NCBI GenBank assembly: GCA_963830165.1
Contig: CAWHKZ010000008.1
Location: 1 to 64,000, forward strand
DNA: 64,000 bases
Reading direction: 5' to 3'
Source: Bog-756 sp963830165
Lineage (GTDB): Bacteria > Actinomycetota > Acidimicrobiia > Acidimicrobiales > RAAP-2
Shown: positions 36,395-48,207 of the stretch, piece by piece
Layout of the letters: each line of letters opens with the position of its first letter
How positions within the stretch are numbered: the stretch's first letter is position 1
Notes under the pieces: model-generated
The model's input: the letters and a program-made list of their open reading frames with translations, nothing else
What the model was told of the DNA's origin: nothing
Databases searched by the model: none
Translations under genes and position numbers: made by a program

Positions 36395-38050
36395 GTGACG
36401 GGCCGGGTCACCCGCTTCGGCGACCGTGCCCTGCTGGTCGAGACGATCGACGTGGCCGCCGCCCACGCCCTGGCCGCCGTCGTCGGAGACGCCGTGGCGG
36501 TGGGCGCGGTGCCCGGCGCGGTCGAGGAGGTGGTGGTCGGGTTCGCCAGCGTGCTCGTCGTCCTGGACACCGACCCCGACCGGGCCGACGGCGCCACCGT
36601 CGCCGGCTGGCTCGACGACGCGGTGGGGAGCTGGACCGGCGCGGCCGCGACGGGGACGAGTGCCGGGCGATCCCGCTCCCACGTGCTCCCGGTGGTGTTC
36701 GACGGCGCCGACCTCGCGGAGGTGGCGTCCGCCATCGGCATCACCGTCGACCGGGTCGTCGAGCTCGTGGTGACCGCCGACCTCGAGGTCGCCTTCGTTG
36801 GATTCGCCCCCGGCTTCCCCTACCTGACCGGCCTGCCCGCCGAGCTCGCCGCGCTCCCCCGGCGCCCCACCCCCCGGACGTCGGTGCCGCCCGGCTCGGT
36901 GGCGGTGGCCGCCGGCTTCGCCTCGGTCTACCCGCGGGCCACACCCGGGGGCTGGCACCTGCTCGGCCGCACCGTCGAGGTCCTCTTCGATCCGGACGTG
37001 GCGCCCCACTCCCGCGTCGCCCCGGGAGACCGGGTCCGCTTCGTCGTGTCCCCGCCCACCGCCGCACCGCCGGTCGCCGAGACCCGGCGGGCGCTCCTCG
37101 ACGCCGGCGACGGCCCGTGCCTCGAGGTGCTCGAGCCCGGACTGGCCACGACGATCCAGGATGCCGGCCGGCGGGGGGTCGCCCATCTCGGCGTGCCGGC
37201 CGCCGGAGCGGCCGACGCCCGCGCCGCGTCGCTGCTCCACGTCCTGCTGGGTGACGACCCGTCCACCACGGCGGCGCTCGAGTGCACCGCGACCGGACCG
37301 ACGATCCGGGTGGTCGGCGACGGCCACCTGGCCGTGGTCGGCGCCGGCGCCGGCGCCGTCGCGGTGACGATCGACGGCCGCCCGGTCCCCGACGGCGCCG
37401 TGCTCCCGGTGGCCGACGGGCAGGTAGTGCACGTCGGGAGGATCGCCGCGGGCCTTCGTGCCTACCTCGGGGTGGCCGGCGGGCTGGCCACCCCGGCCGT
37501 GCTCGGCTCCCGCTCCTCGGACATGCTGTCGGGCCTCGGCGTCGGGGTGCTGCGGACCGGCGACCGCCTGGCCCGCGGCGCCCCGCGACGGGTCCGCGGA
37601 CACCTGGACCTCCGCCGCGCCCCGGCCGTCGGCCCCGTCGTCCTGCGGGTGGTGCCCGGTCCGCACGGATCGGTCGAGGGCCTGGAGGCCACCACCTGGG
37701 TCGTCGGTACCGACGTGGACCGCATCGGGGTCCGCCTCGTCCCGGGTGACGGCCCGGGGGTGGCGCCCGGACCGGCCCGGGCCTCCACCCCGATGGTGAC
37801 CGGTGCCGTGCAGGTGCCCCCCGACGGCCGCCCGATCGTGCTCCTCCCCGACCACGCCACGGTCGGCGGCTACCCGGTGGTGGCCTGCGTGGCCACCGTC
37901 GATCTGCCCCTCCTCGGCCAGCTGACCCCCGGCGACGACGTGACCTTCGTCGTCGTCGACGCGGCGACGGCGGCGGGGCTCGCCCGCCGCGACCGGGCGG
38001 CGCTGGCCGCCCGGGTGACGGGCTGGTTCCCCACCGCGGCGGGCACGTAG
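36395..38050 (+). CDS. pxpBC: Fused 5-oxoprolinase subunits B and C
   Basis: The N-terminal ~215 residues match PxpB (KipI-like: RFGDRALLVE, VAFVGFAPGFPYLTGLP, PGSVAVAAGFASVYPRATPGGWHLLG). The C-terminal ~330 match PxpC (KipA-like: LEPGLATTIQDAGRRG, GVPAAGAADARAASLLH, LLPDHATVGGYPVVACV). In most bacteria these are two genes; here they are one 551-residue chain. GTG 36395 has GAGGAGG eight bases upstream. Acts with PxpA in the cytosol. Confidence 0.92.
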   Translation: MTGRVTRFGDRALLVETIDVAAAHALAAVVGDAVAVGAVPGAVEEVVVGFASVLVVLDTDPDRADGATVAGWLDDAVGSWTGAAATGTSAGRSRSHVLPVVFDGADLAEVASAIGITVDRVVELVVTADLEVAFVGFAPGFPYLTGLPAELAALPRRPTPRTSVPPGSVAVAAGFASVYPRATPGGWHLLGRTVEVLFDPDVAPHSRVAPGDRVRFVVSPPTAAPPVAETRRALLDAGDGPCLEVLEPGLATTIQDAGRRGVAHLGVPAAGAADARAASLLHVLLGDDPSTTAALECTATGPTIRVVGDGHLAVVGAGAGAVAVTIDGRPVPDGAVLPVADGQVVHVGRIAAGLRAYLGVAGGLATPAVLGSRSSDMLSGLGVGVLRTGDRLARGAPRRVRGHLDLRRAPAVGPVVLRVVPGPHGSVEGLEATTWVVGTDVDRIGVRLVPGDGPGVAPGPARASTPMVTGAVQVPPDGRPIVLLPDHATVGGYPVVACVATVDLPLLGQLTPGDDVTFVVVDAATAAGLARRDRAALAARVTGWFPTAAGT

Positions 38051-38168
38051 GGGGCACGGGAAGCGCCCGGGGCCGCTCCGGACGACCGGCACGCGCACGC
38101 GTGGCACGATGGGGTCAGGAGATCGGGATACCAGTGCCCCGACGAGCTGAACGACCAAGGAGCGGCAC

Positions 38169-38747
38169 GTGAGCGACACCGGGGACCATCCAGGCGACAG
38201 CGCCTTCCAGTCACGGGCCGACGGCGAGCTGCACTTCCAGAAGGGCACCGAGGACTGGGTGTTCCCGGTCGCCGCCCCCATCGATGCCACGCCCCTCGAG
38301 GAGCACGAGCCCGAGGGCACCATCCCCCACAGCCCGCTGTGGGCCATGAAGGAGCGGGCCCACGGCGGTATCCACATCTTCGGCCATCCCGCCCGGATCC
38401 GGGCCGCAGCCGGGTCGGGCGACGCCGCCGTCTACGCCATCGACGACGGTCCGCACCACTGCATGATCGGCCGGCGGGTCGGCGCCACCACCGACGGCCT
38501 CGTCTACAGCCTGATCGGCCGCGTCGAGCTCTCGACCTGGCACGAACTCGAGCAGGGGACGATCGACGGCCGCCAGGCGTTCGCCGCGGCCAAGGATCTC
38601 GGGCTGAGCGGCACGGTCGAGACCGGCGGCGTGTCCAACATCCTCGACATCGACTGGTACGACGGCGTGGAGGACGTACCGGCCGACTACCTGCCGCCCT
38701 CGCCCTTCACGACCTTCGCCAAGGACCTGCCCACCGCCGATCGCTGA
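38169..38747 (+). CDS. Conserved-looking protein of unknown function
   Basis: A 192-residue soluble, acidic protein without signal peptide or membrane segment. I do not recognise a family. Visible features are His-rich stretches (GGIHIFGHP, DDGPHHCMIGRR) that could bind metal, and an aromatic/acidic C terminus. GTG 38169 has AAGGAG six bases upstream. A separate promoter may lie near 38103-38132 (GATACC at 38130). It follows pxpBC by 118 bases and is convergent with pyrF, 21 bases apart. Confidence 0.75.
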   Translation: MSDTGDHPGDSAFQSRADGELHFQKGTEDWVFPVAAPIDATPLEEHEPEGTIPHSPLWAMKERAHGGIHIFGHPARIRAAAGSGDAAVYAIDDGPHHCMIGRRVGATTDGLVYSLIGRVELSTWHELEQGTIDGRQAFAAAKDLGLSGTVETGGVSNILDIDWYDGVEDVPADYLPPSPFTTFAKDLPTADR

Positions 38748-38768
38748 GCGCAGATCCGGCGGGGGGAC

Positions 38769-39608
38769 TCAGTCGAGCACCCGCCCCAGCGCCTCGGACT
38801 CCCGGGTCGCCGCGGCCCGCAGCGCGCCGACGTCGGGCCCGGTCGACAGCAGCGAGCGCGACGCGCTGGGCAGCACCGTCCCCGGGGCGCACCCGGCGAA
38901 CAGCGTCCGCACCGTGTCGGTGGTACCCCCCTGGACCCCGAAGCCCGGCGCCAGGACCACCCCGCCGAGGCCGGACAGGTCGAAGGCCGACGGTGCGAGC
39001 GTCGCCCCGATGACGACGCCGACCGACCCCGGCACCGGCAGTCCCCCGGCGTTGAGGGCGGCGATCTCGGCCAGCAGCTGGTCCTCCACGCTCGGTCCGG
39101 CCGACGTGGTGGCGGTCTGCAGCGACCGGCCCTCGGGATTGGAGCTGCGGGTGACCACGATGACGCCGCGACCGCCGGCCGCGGCCAGGTCGAGGGCCGG
39201 CTGCAGGGCGCCGAGGCCCATGTAGGGCATGGCCGTCATGGCATCCGCGGCCAGCGGGCTGGCCGGGTCGAGCCAGGCCGACGCGTAGGCGGCCATGGTC
39301 GTCCCGATGTCGCCGCGCTTGGCGTCCGCGATGGCGAGCAGTCCGGCCTGGCGTGCCGCGGCCAGGACCTCCTCCAGGGCGGCGAGACCCGCCGACCCCA
39401 TCCGCTCGAAGAACGCCACCTGGGGCTTGACCACCGGCACCACACCGGCGAAGGCCTCGACGCAGGCCAGTCCGAACGCCCGGAGCCCGTCCGGGGTGTC
39501 CTCGAGGCCCCACGCCCCGAGCAGGTCCGAGCTCGGGTCGATACCCGCGCACAGCGGGCCGGTGTCGGCGACCGCCCTGGCCACCCGCGCCGCGAATCCG
39601 TCGGTCAT
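38769..39608 (-). CDS. pyrF: Orotidine 5'-phosphate decarboxylase, type 2
   Basis: Last step to UMP. The 279-residue protein belongs to the longer actinobacterial/myxobacterial type, with CAGIDPSSDLLGAWGL, the catalytic DAKRGDIGTT and VVIGATLAP. ATG 39608 follows GGAGGAGG by seven bases. Last gene of the pyr operon. Confidence 0.95.
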   Translation of the reverse strand: MTDGFAARVARAVADTGPLCAGIDPSSDLLGAWGLEDTPDGLRAFGLACVEAFAGVVPVVKPQVAFFERMGSAGLAALEEVLAAARQAGLLAIADAKRGDIGTTMAAYASAWLDPASPLAADAMTAMPYMGLGALQPALDLAAAGGRGVIVVTRSSNPEGRSLQTATTSAGPSVEDQLLAEIAALNAGGLPVPGSVGVVIGATLAPSAFDLSGLGGVVLAPGFGVQGGTTDTVRTLFAGCAPGTVLPSASRSLLSTGPDVGALRAAATRESEALGRVLD

Positions 39609-39675
39609 GTCGTCCTCCTCCTGGTGGCCGCGTCCGACCGGTTCGAAGCCGCCGCCCCGCCTCCCACCGTGGCGG

Positions 39676-40671
39676 TCACGGCTGGGCCGCCCCCCGCAGC
39701 GACCGGACGGCCCGGACCTTGTGGGCCGAGCACCACGCACCGACCTCGTCGAGCACCCGCCAGGCCGCCCGGGGGTCCCGGAAGGTGGCCGTGCCGACCT
39801 GGACGGCGTCCGCACCGGCCATCAGCAGCTCGACGGCGTCGCGGCCCGTCATCACCCCGCCGACGCCGATGATGGCGGCACCGGGATGGGCGGCCCGCAC
39901 GTCGTACACGGCCCGCACGGCGATCGGATGGATCGACGGCCCCGACAGGCCGCCGCCGGCCGGACCGGAGCCGAGCACGGGGGCACGGCGCTCGAGGTCG
40001 ATGACCATGGCGAGGGCCGTGTTCACCAGCGTGACCCCTTCGGCCCCGTGGGCCAGGGCCGCCCCGGCGATCTCGGCGAGGTCGGACACGGTGGGGCTGA
40101 GCTTGGCCCACAGGGGCACGGGGGGCCCGTTGGCCGCCACCGCCTCCAGCACCTCGGCGGTGGCGGTCGCCGAGTGGGCGAACATGTGGCGACGGTCCTC
40201 GATGTTGGGGCAGCTGACGTTGACCTCGACCGCCGTGAGCCCCTCGACCCCGGCCAGGAGATCGGCCGCCTTGGCGAAGTCGTCGACCCGCTGGCCCCAG
40301 ATGCTCACCACCGTGCGGGCGCCGGCGGCGGCCAGGCGGGGTAGGTCGTCGCGCACCCAGGCCTCGACGCCCGGGCCCTGGAGTCCGACGCTGTTGACCA
40401 TGCCGGCGCCGGCCTGGTGGACCCGGGGCGGGGGGTTGCCGGGCCACGGACCGACCGACAGCGACTTGACGACCACCGCACCGAGCGCGGCCAGGGGGCC
40501 GTAGGCCTCGAGCTCGTCGGCGTGCCCGGCCGTGCCCGAGGCGGTCATGACCGGGTTGGGCAGGGTGATCGACCCGACGGGCACCGAGAGGTCGACGTAC
40601 CCGCGGGTGACGGCCCGCCAGGCCCGTCCCGCCCGACCGTGCCGGACGGTGACCGTCGGCTCGCGGCTCAC
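39676..40671 (-). CDS. pyrD: Dihydroorotate dehydrogenase, class 1B
   Basis: Oxidises dihydroorotate to orotate. 331 residues with the class 1 catalytic Cys in VNVSCPNIEDRR, FMN-binding PVMTASGT, KLSPTVSD and GVGGVMTGRDA. The class 1B form usually works with an FeS/FAD partner PyrK and NAD; no pyrK is seen here, so the electron acceptor is open. GTG 40671 is four bases after the carB stop. Confidence 0.93.
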   Translation of the reverse strand: MSREPTVTVRHGRAGRAWRAVTRGYVDLSVPVGSITLPNPVMTASGTAGHADELEAYGPLAALGAVVVKSLSVGPWPGNPPPRVHQAGAGMVNSVGLQGPGVEAWVRDDLPRLAAAGARTVVSIWGQRVDDFAKAADLLAGVEGLTAVEVNVSCPNIEDRRHMFAHSATATAEVLEAVAANGPPVPLWAKLSPTVSDLAEIAGAALAHGAEGVTLVNTALAMVIDLERRAPVLGSGPAGGGLSGPSIHPIAVRAVYDVRAAHPGAAIIGVGGVMTGRDAVELLMAGADAVQVGTATFRDPRAAWRVLDEVGAWCSAHKVRAVRSLRGAAQP

Positions 40672-40675
40672 CGGG

Positions 40676-43990
<3,315 letters not shown>

Positions 43991-43991
<1 letters not shown>

Positions 43992-45118
43992 CAGGCCACC
44001 CCCCCGGCTGCTCGTCCACCGGGCCCACCGTGGGCGTCCATCAGCATGCGGAACTCCTCGAACAGGTAGCGGGCGTCGTGGGGGCCGGGGCCCGCCTCGG
44101 GGTGGTATTGCACGCTGAAGGCCGGCACCTCGGTGCTGGCCAGGCCCTCGATGACCCCGTCGTTGAGGTTGACGTGGGTCACCTGGCTCGCCCCCAACGA
44201 GTCGGCGGCGACCGCGTAGTTGTGGTTCTGCGAGGTGATCTCCACCCGACCGGTGGCCGTGCGCCGCACCGGGTGGTTGCCGCCGTGGTGGCCGAAGGGG
44301 AGCTTGTAGGTGGTGGCCCCGAGGGCGCTGGCCAGCAGCTGGTGGCCGAGGCAGATACCGAAGATCGGCACCGACCCGTGGTCGAGCAGGGCCCGGAGCT
44401 CGGTGATGACGGCGGGCAGGGCGGCGGGGTCGCCGGGCCCGTTGGAGAGGAAGATGCCGTCGGGGTCGAAGGCGAGCGCCTCGTCGGCCGGGGTGGAGGC
44501 CGGCACCACCGTGACCGTGGCCAGGTCGCCGAGCTGGCGCAGCATGGCCTCCTTGATCCCGAAGTCATAGGCCACCACCCGGTAGGGGCCGCGGCCCCGG
44601 GTCAGCACCCGGGGCGTCGTGACCGACGACACCAGGTCCCGACCGTCGGTCGGTGGGGCGGTGCGGGCCGCGGCCAGGAGGTCCGACTCGCCGGCCGTGC
44701 CGAAGGCGCAGGGCACCGACCCGTGGTCGCGCAGGTGGCGGGCGAGCCGGCGGGTGTCGACCCCGGTGATGCCGGCCACGCCGTGGGTCTCGAGGTAGGC
44801 CTCGAGGGAGCCCGACGAGCGCCAGTTGGACGGGGCGTCGGCCAGGTCGCGCACGACCACGCCGCGGCAGTGGGGCCTGGGGGCCTCGTCGTCGGCCGGG
44901 TTCACCCCGTAGTTGCCGATGTGCGGGTACGTGAAGGCGATCACCTGGCCGGCGTAGGACGGGTCGGTGATGACCTCCTGGTAGCCCGACAGCACGGTGT
45001 TGAAGACGGCCTCGCCGGTCGAGATGCCGTCGGCCGGGGCGGCCCCGAAGGCCTCACCTTCGAACACCGCGCCGTCGGCCAGCACCAGGAGGGCCGCCCG
45101 GCGCTCGCGCGCTGGCAC
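43991..45118 (-). CDS. carA: Carbamoyl-phosphate synthase small subunit
   Basis: Glutamine amidotransferase subunit that feeds ammonia to CarB. The 375-residue protein has the N-terminal TGEAVFNTVLSGYQEVITDPSY and the class I amidotransferase triad: Cys in FGICLGHQLLA, His and Glu in VQYHPEAGPGP. GTG 45118 lies ten bases after the pyrC stop, with only a weak GGTGAG upstream. Confidence 0.96.
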
Positions 45119-45127
45119 CGCGGGGGC

Positions 45128-46448
45128 TCACCGCTGCGCCTCGGCGTCGACGACGACCGGCTCGCCGGCCAGCACGGTGTGGCGGACCCGGCCCGTCAGG
45201 GTGCGGCCGGCATAGGGGGTGTTGCGGCTGCGGGAGGCCAGCGCCGTCGGGTCGACGGTCCAGGTGGCGGACGGGTCGACCACGCAGAGGTTGGCGACCG
45301 CCCCCGCGGCGACCGGGCCGCCCTGGGTCCCGCCGTGGGCCGGGTCGAGGCCGACGAGGGCGGCCGGCTGCCAGCTGAGCAGGGCCAGGATGCGCTCGAG
45401 GGGCAGGTCGAGCTCGGTGACGGCCAGGGCGAGGGCCGTCTGCAGCCCGAGCATGCCCGGGGGCGCCTGGTCGAAGGGCAGGTCCTTCAGCTCGGACAGC
45501 GTGGGGGGCGTGGTCGGTGGCGATGGCGTCGGCCGTGCCGTCGGCCAGGGCCGCCTTGACGGCGTCGACGTCGGCCTGGGGGCGGAGCGGCGGGTTGACC
45601 TTGAAGACCGGGTCGTAGCCGGACGTGCATCCGTCGGTCAGGGTGAAGTGGTGCGGGGCCACCTCGGCGGTGACCGGCACCCCCTCGGCCCGGGCCCGGC
45701 GCACCAGGTCGATCGAGCCGGCCGTCGAGAGGTGGAGGAAGTGGACCCGACCACCGGTCGCCCGGGAGAGGGCGATGTCCCTCGCCACCATGACCTCCTC
45801 GGCCTCGGCCGGCATGCCCGGGAGGCCCAGCCGGCTCGACCACGCGCCTTCGTGCATCGTGCCGCCGGCGGCCAGGCTGCGGTCCTCGCAGTGCTGGCCC
45901 AGGACCACCCCGAGACCGGTGGCGTACTGCAGGGCCCGGCGCATCAGGCCGGCCGACTGCACGCCGTCGCCGTCGTCGGTGAAGAGCCTGACCCCGAGGG
46001 CGGCCAGTTCGGCCATGGGGGCGAGCCGCTCGCCGGCGCGCCCGACGGTGATGGCTCCGGCCACCGCCACCTGGGCGAGGGCGCCCTCGGCCAGGGCGTA
46101 GACGTTGCGCACGGACTCGGCGCAGTCGAGCGGCGGGTCGGTGTTGGGCATGGCGACCACGGCGGTGAACCCGCCCAGGGCGGCCGCCCGGGTGCCGGAC
46201 CCGACCGTCTCGGCCTCCTCGCGCCCGGGCTCGCGCAGGTGGGTGTGGAGGTCGACGAGGCCCGGCGAGACCACGCATCCACCGGCGTCGAGGATCCGTG
46301 CGCCGGCGGCCGGGTCGATCCCCTCGCCCACCTCCACCACCGTGCCGTCCGCGACCCGCACGTCGGCCCGGCGCGTGCCCGTGGCGTCGACCACGGTGCC
46401 GCCCCGGATCACCAGCTCCGGCGTGGTGGTCCCGCTCCGCCCGGTCAT
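45128..46448 (-). CDS. pyrC: Dihydroorotase, small frameshift
   Basis: Cyclises carbamoyl aspartate. Metal ligands are in DLHTHLREPG (about residue 60) and HCEDRSL; the frame breaks just after IATDHAP. The rest (ELKDLPFDQAPPGMLGLQTALALAV...) is in another frame. The break is at the C-run CACGCCCCCCACG near 45505-45516. One extra C, or loss of AC from CACACG (which would restore the family DHAPH), both fit; the second keeps a conserved His. Corrected length is about 440 residues, normal for type I. ATG 46448 overlaps the pyrB stop (ATGA). Confidence 0.9.
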
Positions 46449-47410
46449 GCCGCCCCCTCGAGGGTGCCCTGGCCGAGCAGCAGGAAGAGGACGGCCATGC
46501 GGACGGCCACGCCGTTGCCGACCTGGTCGGTAATGCGGGCCGAGGGGAGCTCGGCCACCTCGGAGGCGATCTCCACGCCGCGGACCATGGGCCCGGGGTG
46601 GAGGATGATGGCCTCGGGCGGGAGCTGCAGGGCCCGGCGGGCGCTCAGGGCGTAGCCGGCCGTGTACTCCCGCATCGTGGGCACGTAGTCGCCACTCCCC
46701 CGCTCGGCCTGGAGCCGCAGTAGCGAGATGACGTCCGTCTTGTCCAGCACGCCGTCCAGGTCGTGGCTGACCGAGGCCACCGGCCACCCCTCGAGCGAGG
46801 GCGGCAGCAGGGTGGCCGGCGCCACCAGGGTGACCTCGGCCCCGAGCGCGGCGTACGCGGTGATCTGTGAGCGGGCCACCCGGCTGTGGCGGATGTCGCC
46901 CACGATGGTCACCCGCAGGCCGGCGAAGGCGTCGGTGCCCTCGTCGCCCCCGCCGAGGGACTGGCGCACCGTGTAGAGGTCGAGCAGGGCCTGGGTCGGG
47001 TGCTGGTGCCAGCCGTCGCCCGCGTTGACCACCGCGCAGTGTTCGACCCAGCCGGCCACCCGGGCGGGCACACCGGCGGAACTGTGCCGGATGATCACCG
47101 CGTCCATGCCGATGGCCTGGATCGTCTCGATGGTGTCCCGCAGCGACTCGCCCTTCTTGACCGAGGACGACCCGGCGGCAAAGGACAGGACGTCGGCCGA
47201 CATCCGCTTGGCCGCCGTCTCGAAGGACATCCGGGTCCGGGTCGAGTCCTCGAAGAACAGGGTGGCCACGGTGCGGCCCCGCAGGGTGGGCACCTTGGGG
47301 TTGGCCCGCCGACCGACCTCGGCGAAGGAGTCGGTGACCCGCAGCACCTCGGCGATGGCCGTGGCGTCGAGGTCGTCCATGCTGAGCAGGTGGGCCGGGA
47401 ACGGGCTCAC
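46445..47410 (-). CDS. pyrB: Aspartate carbamoyltransferase
   Basis: Joins carbamoyl phosphate and aspartate. 321 residues with the carbamoyl phosphate motif FFEDSTRTRMSFE, the substrate-loop SSSVKKGESLRDT and HPTQALLDLYT. GTG 47410 overlaps the pyrR stop as GTGA. Confidence 0.96.
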   Translation of the reverse strand: MSPFPAHLLSMDDLDATAIAEVLRVTDSFAEVGRRANPKVPTLRGRTVATLFFEDSTRTRMSFETAAKRMSADVLSFAAGSSSVKKGESLRDTIETIQAIGMDAVIIRHSSAGVPARVAGWVEHCAVVNAGDGWHQHPTQALLDLYTVRQSLGGGDEGTDAFAGLRVTIVGDIRHSRVARSQITAYAALGAEVTLVAPATLLPPSLEGWPVASVSHDLDGVLDKTDVISLLRLQAERGSGDYVPTMREYTAGYALSARRALQLPPEAIILHPGPMVRGVEIASEVAELPSARITDQVGNGVAVRMAVLFLLLGQGTLEGAA

Positions 47411-47976
47411 CGGCTCACCAGCTCGCCCAGCGACACGCCCTCGTCGGAGACGTCGACCATCTCGTCGCGGTTGGTGGGGAGGTTCTTGCCCACGTAGTCG
47501 GGCCGGATCGGCAGCTCGCGGTGGCCCCGGTCGACCATCACGGCCAACTCCACCACCTGGGCCCGCCCGTACTCCCCCAGGGCGTTGAGGGCGGCCCGGA
47601 TGGTCCGGCCGGTGAAGAGCACGTCGTCGACGAGCACCACGGTCGCCCCGGTCAGGTCGGTGGTGATGTCGGTGGCGGCCTCGGGCAGGACCGGTCGCAG
47701 GCCGATGTCGTCCCGGTAGAAGGCGACGTCGAGGGTCCCGACGGGCACGTCCGCACCCTCCACCTCGGCGAGGGTCTCGGCCAGGCGGCGGGCGATGCCC
47801 ACCCCGCCGGTCTGCAGTCCGACGAGCACCACGCCGTGGAGGCCGCGGTTGCGCTCGGCGATCTCGTGGGCCATGCGGGTGATGGCGCGCCGGACGTCAT
47901 CGGCGGACATGACCTGGACCCGGGGAACGAAGACGGCACCCCGCGGCCGGGTATGACTGCGCTCTCGTTCGGCCAC
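47407..47976 (-). CDS. pyrR: Pyrimidine operon regulator / uracil phosphoribosyltransferase
   Basis: RNA-binding regulator that senses UMP and blocks pyr expression; some also have uracil phosphoribosyltransferase activity. The 189-residue protein has the PRPP motif VVLVDDVLFTGRTIRAAL and the basic RNA-binding face. GTG 47976 has AGGAGG five bases upstream. A PyrR target loop lies just before that site, suggesting control of its own translation. Confidence 0.95.
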   Translation of the reverse strand: MAERERSHTRPRGAVFVPRVQVMSADDVRRAITRMAHEIAERNRGLHGVVLVGLQTGGVGIARRLAETLAEVEGADVPVGTLDVAFYRDDIGLRPVLPEAATDITTDLTGATVVLVDDVLFTGRTIRAALNALGEYGRAQVVELAVMVDRGHRELPIRPDYVGKNLPTNRDEMVDVSDEGVSLGELVSR

Positions 47977-47981
47977 CTGAT

Positions 47982-48036
47982 CCTCCTGTCCGTACGGGCC
48001 TCACGGGACCCGCTTCACGGTCAGGTCCCAACTATA
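47982..48036 (-). promoter_or_regulatory. pyr operon promoter -10 and PyrR-binding loop
   Basis: On the minus strand TATAGT (48036-48031) is a likely -10. About 20 bases on, GCGGGTCCCGTGAGGCCCGT (48013-47994) folds with CGGG/CCCG stem and matches the PyrR consensus ARUCCNGNGAGGYU in 12 of 14 positions (outer A and U replaced by G and C). It ends five bases before the AGGAGG of pyrR, and there is no terminator hairpin, so it fits translational repression as known for mycobacterial PyrR rather than attenuation. A competing stem GGGACC/GGTCCC spans 48029-48005. Confidence 0.75.
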
Positions 48037-48207
48037 CCGCTTCGCTCCCGGTGCCGTCCGGGGCGGCCCGGCGGCGGTCGTCGACGACGTCGGTCGGTCG
48101 ACGACGACGGGACCGGCGGCGACGAGGGATGTCAGTCGACGAGCACGGTCGCGCCGGCCACCGGCGGATCGGGTCGTGCGGCGGGTCGTGTCGTGGGGTG
48201 GAGGCGC

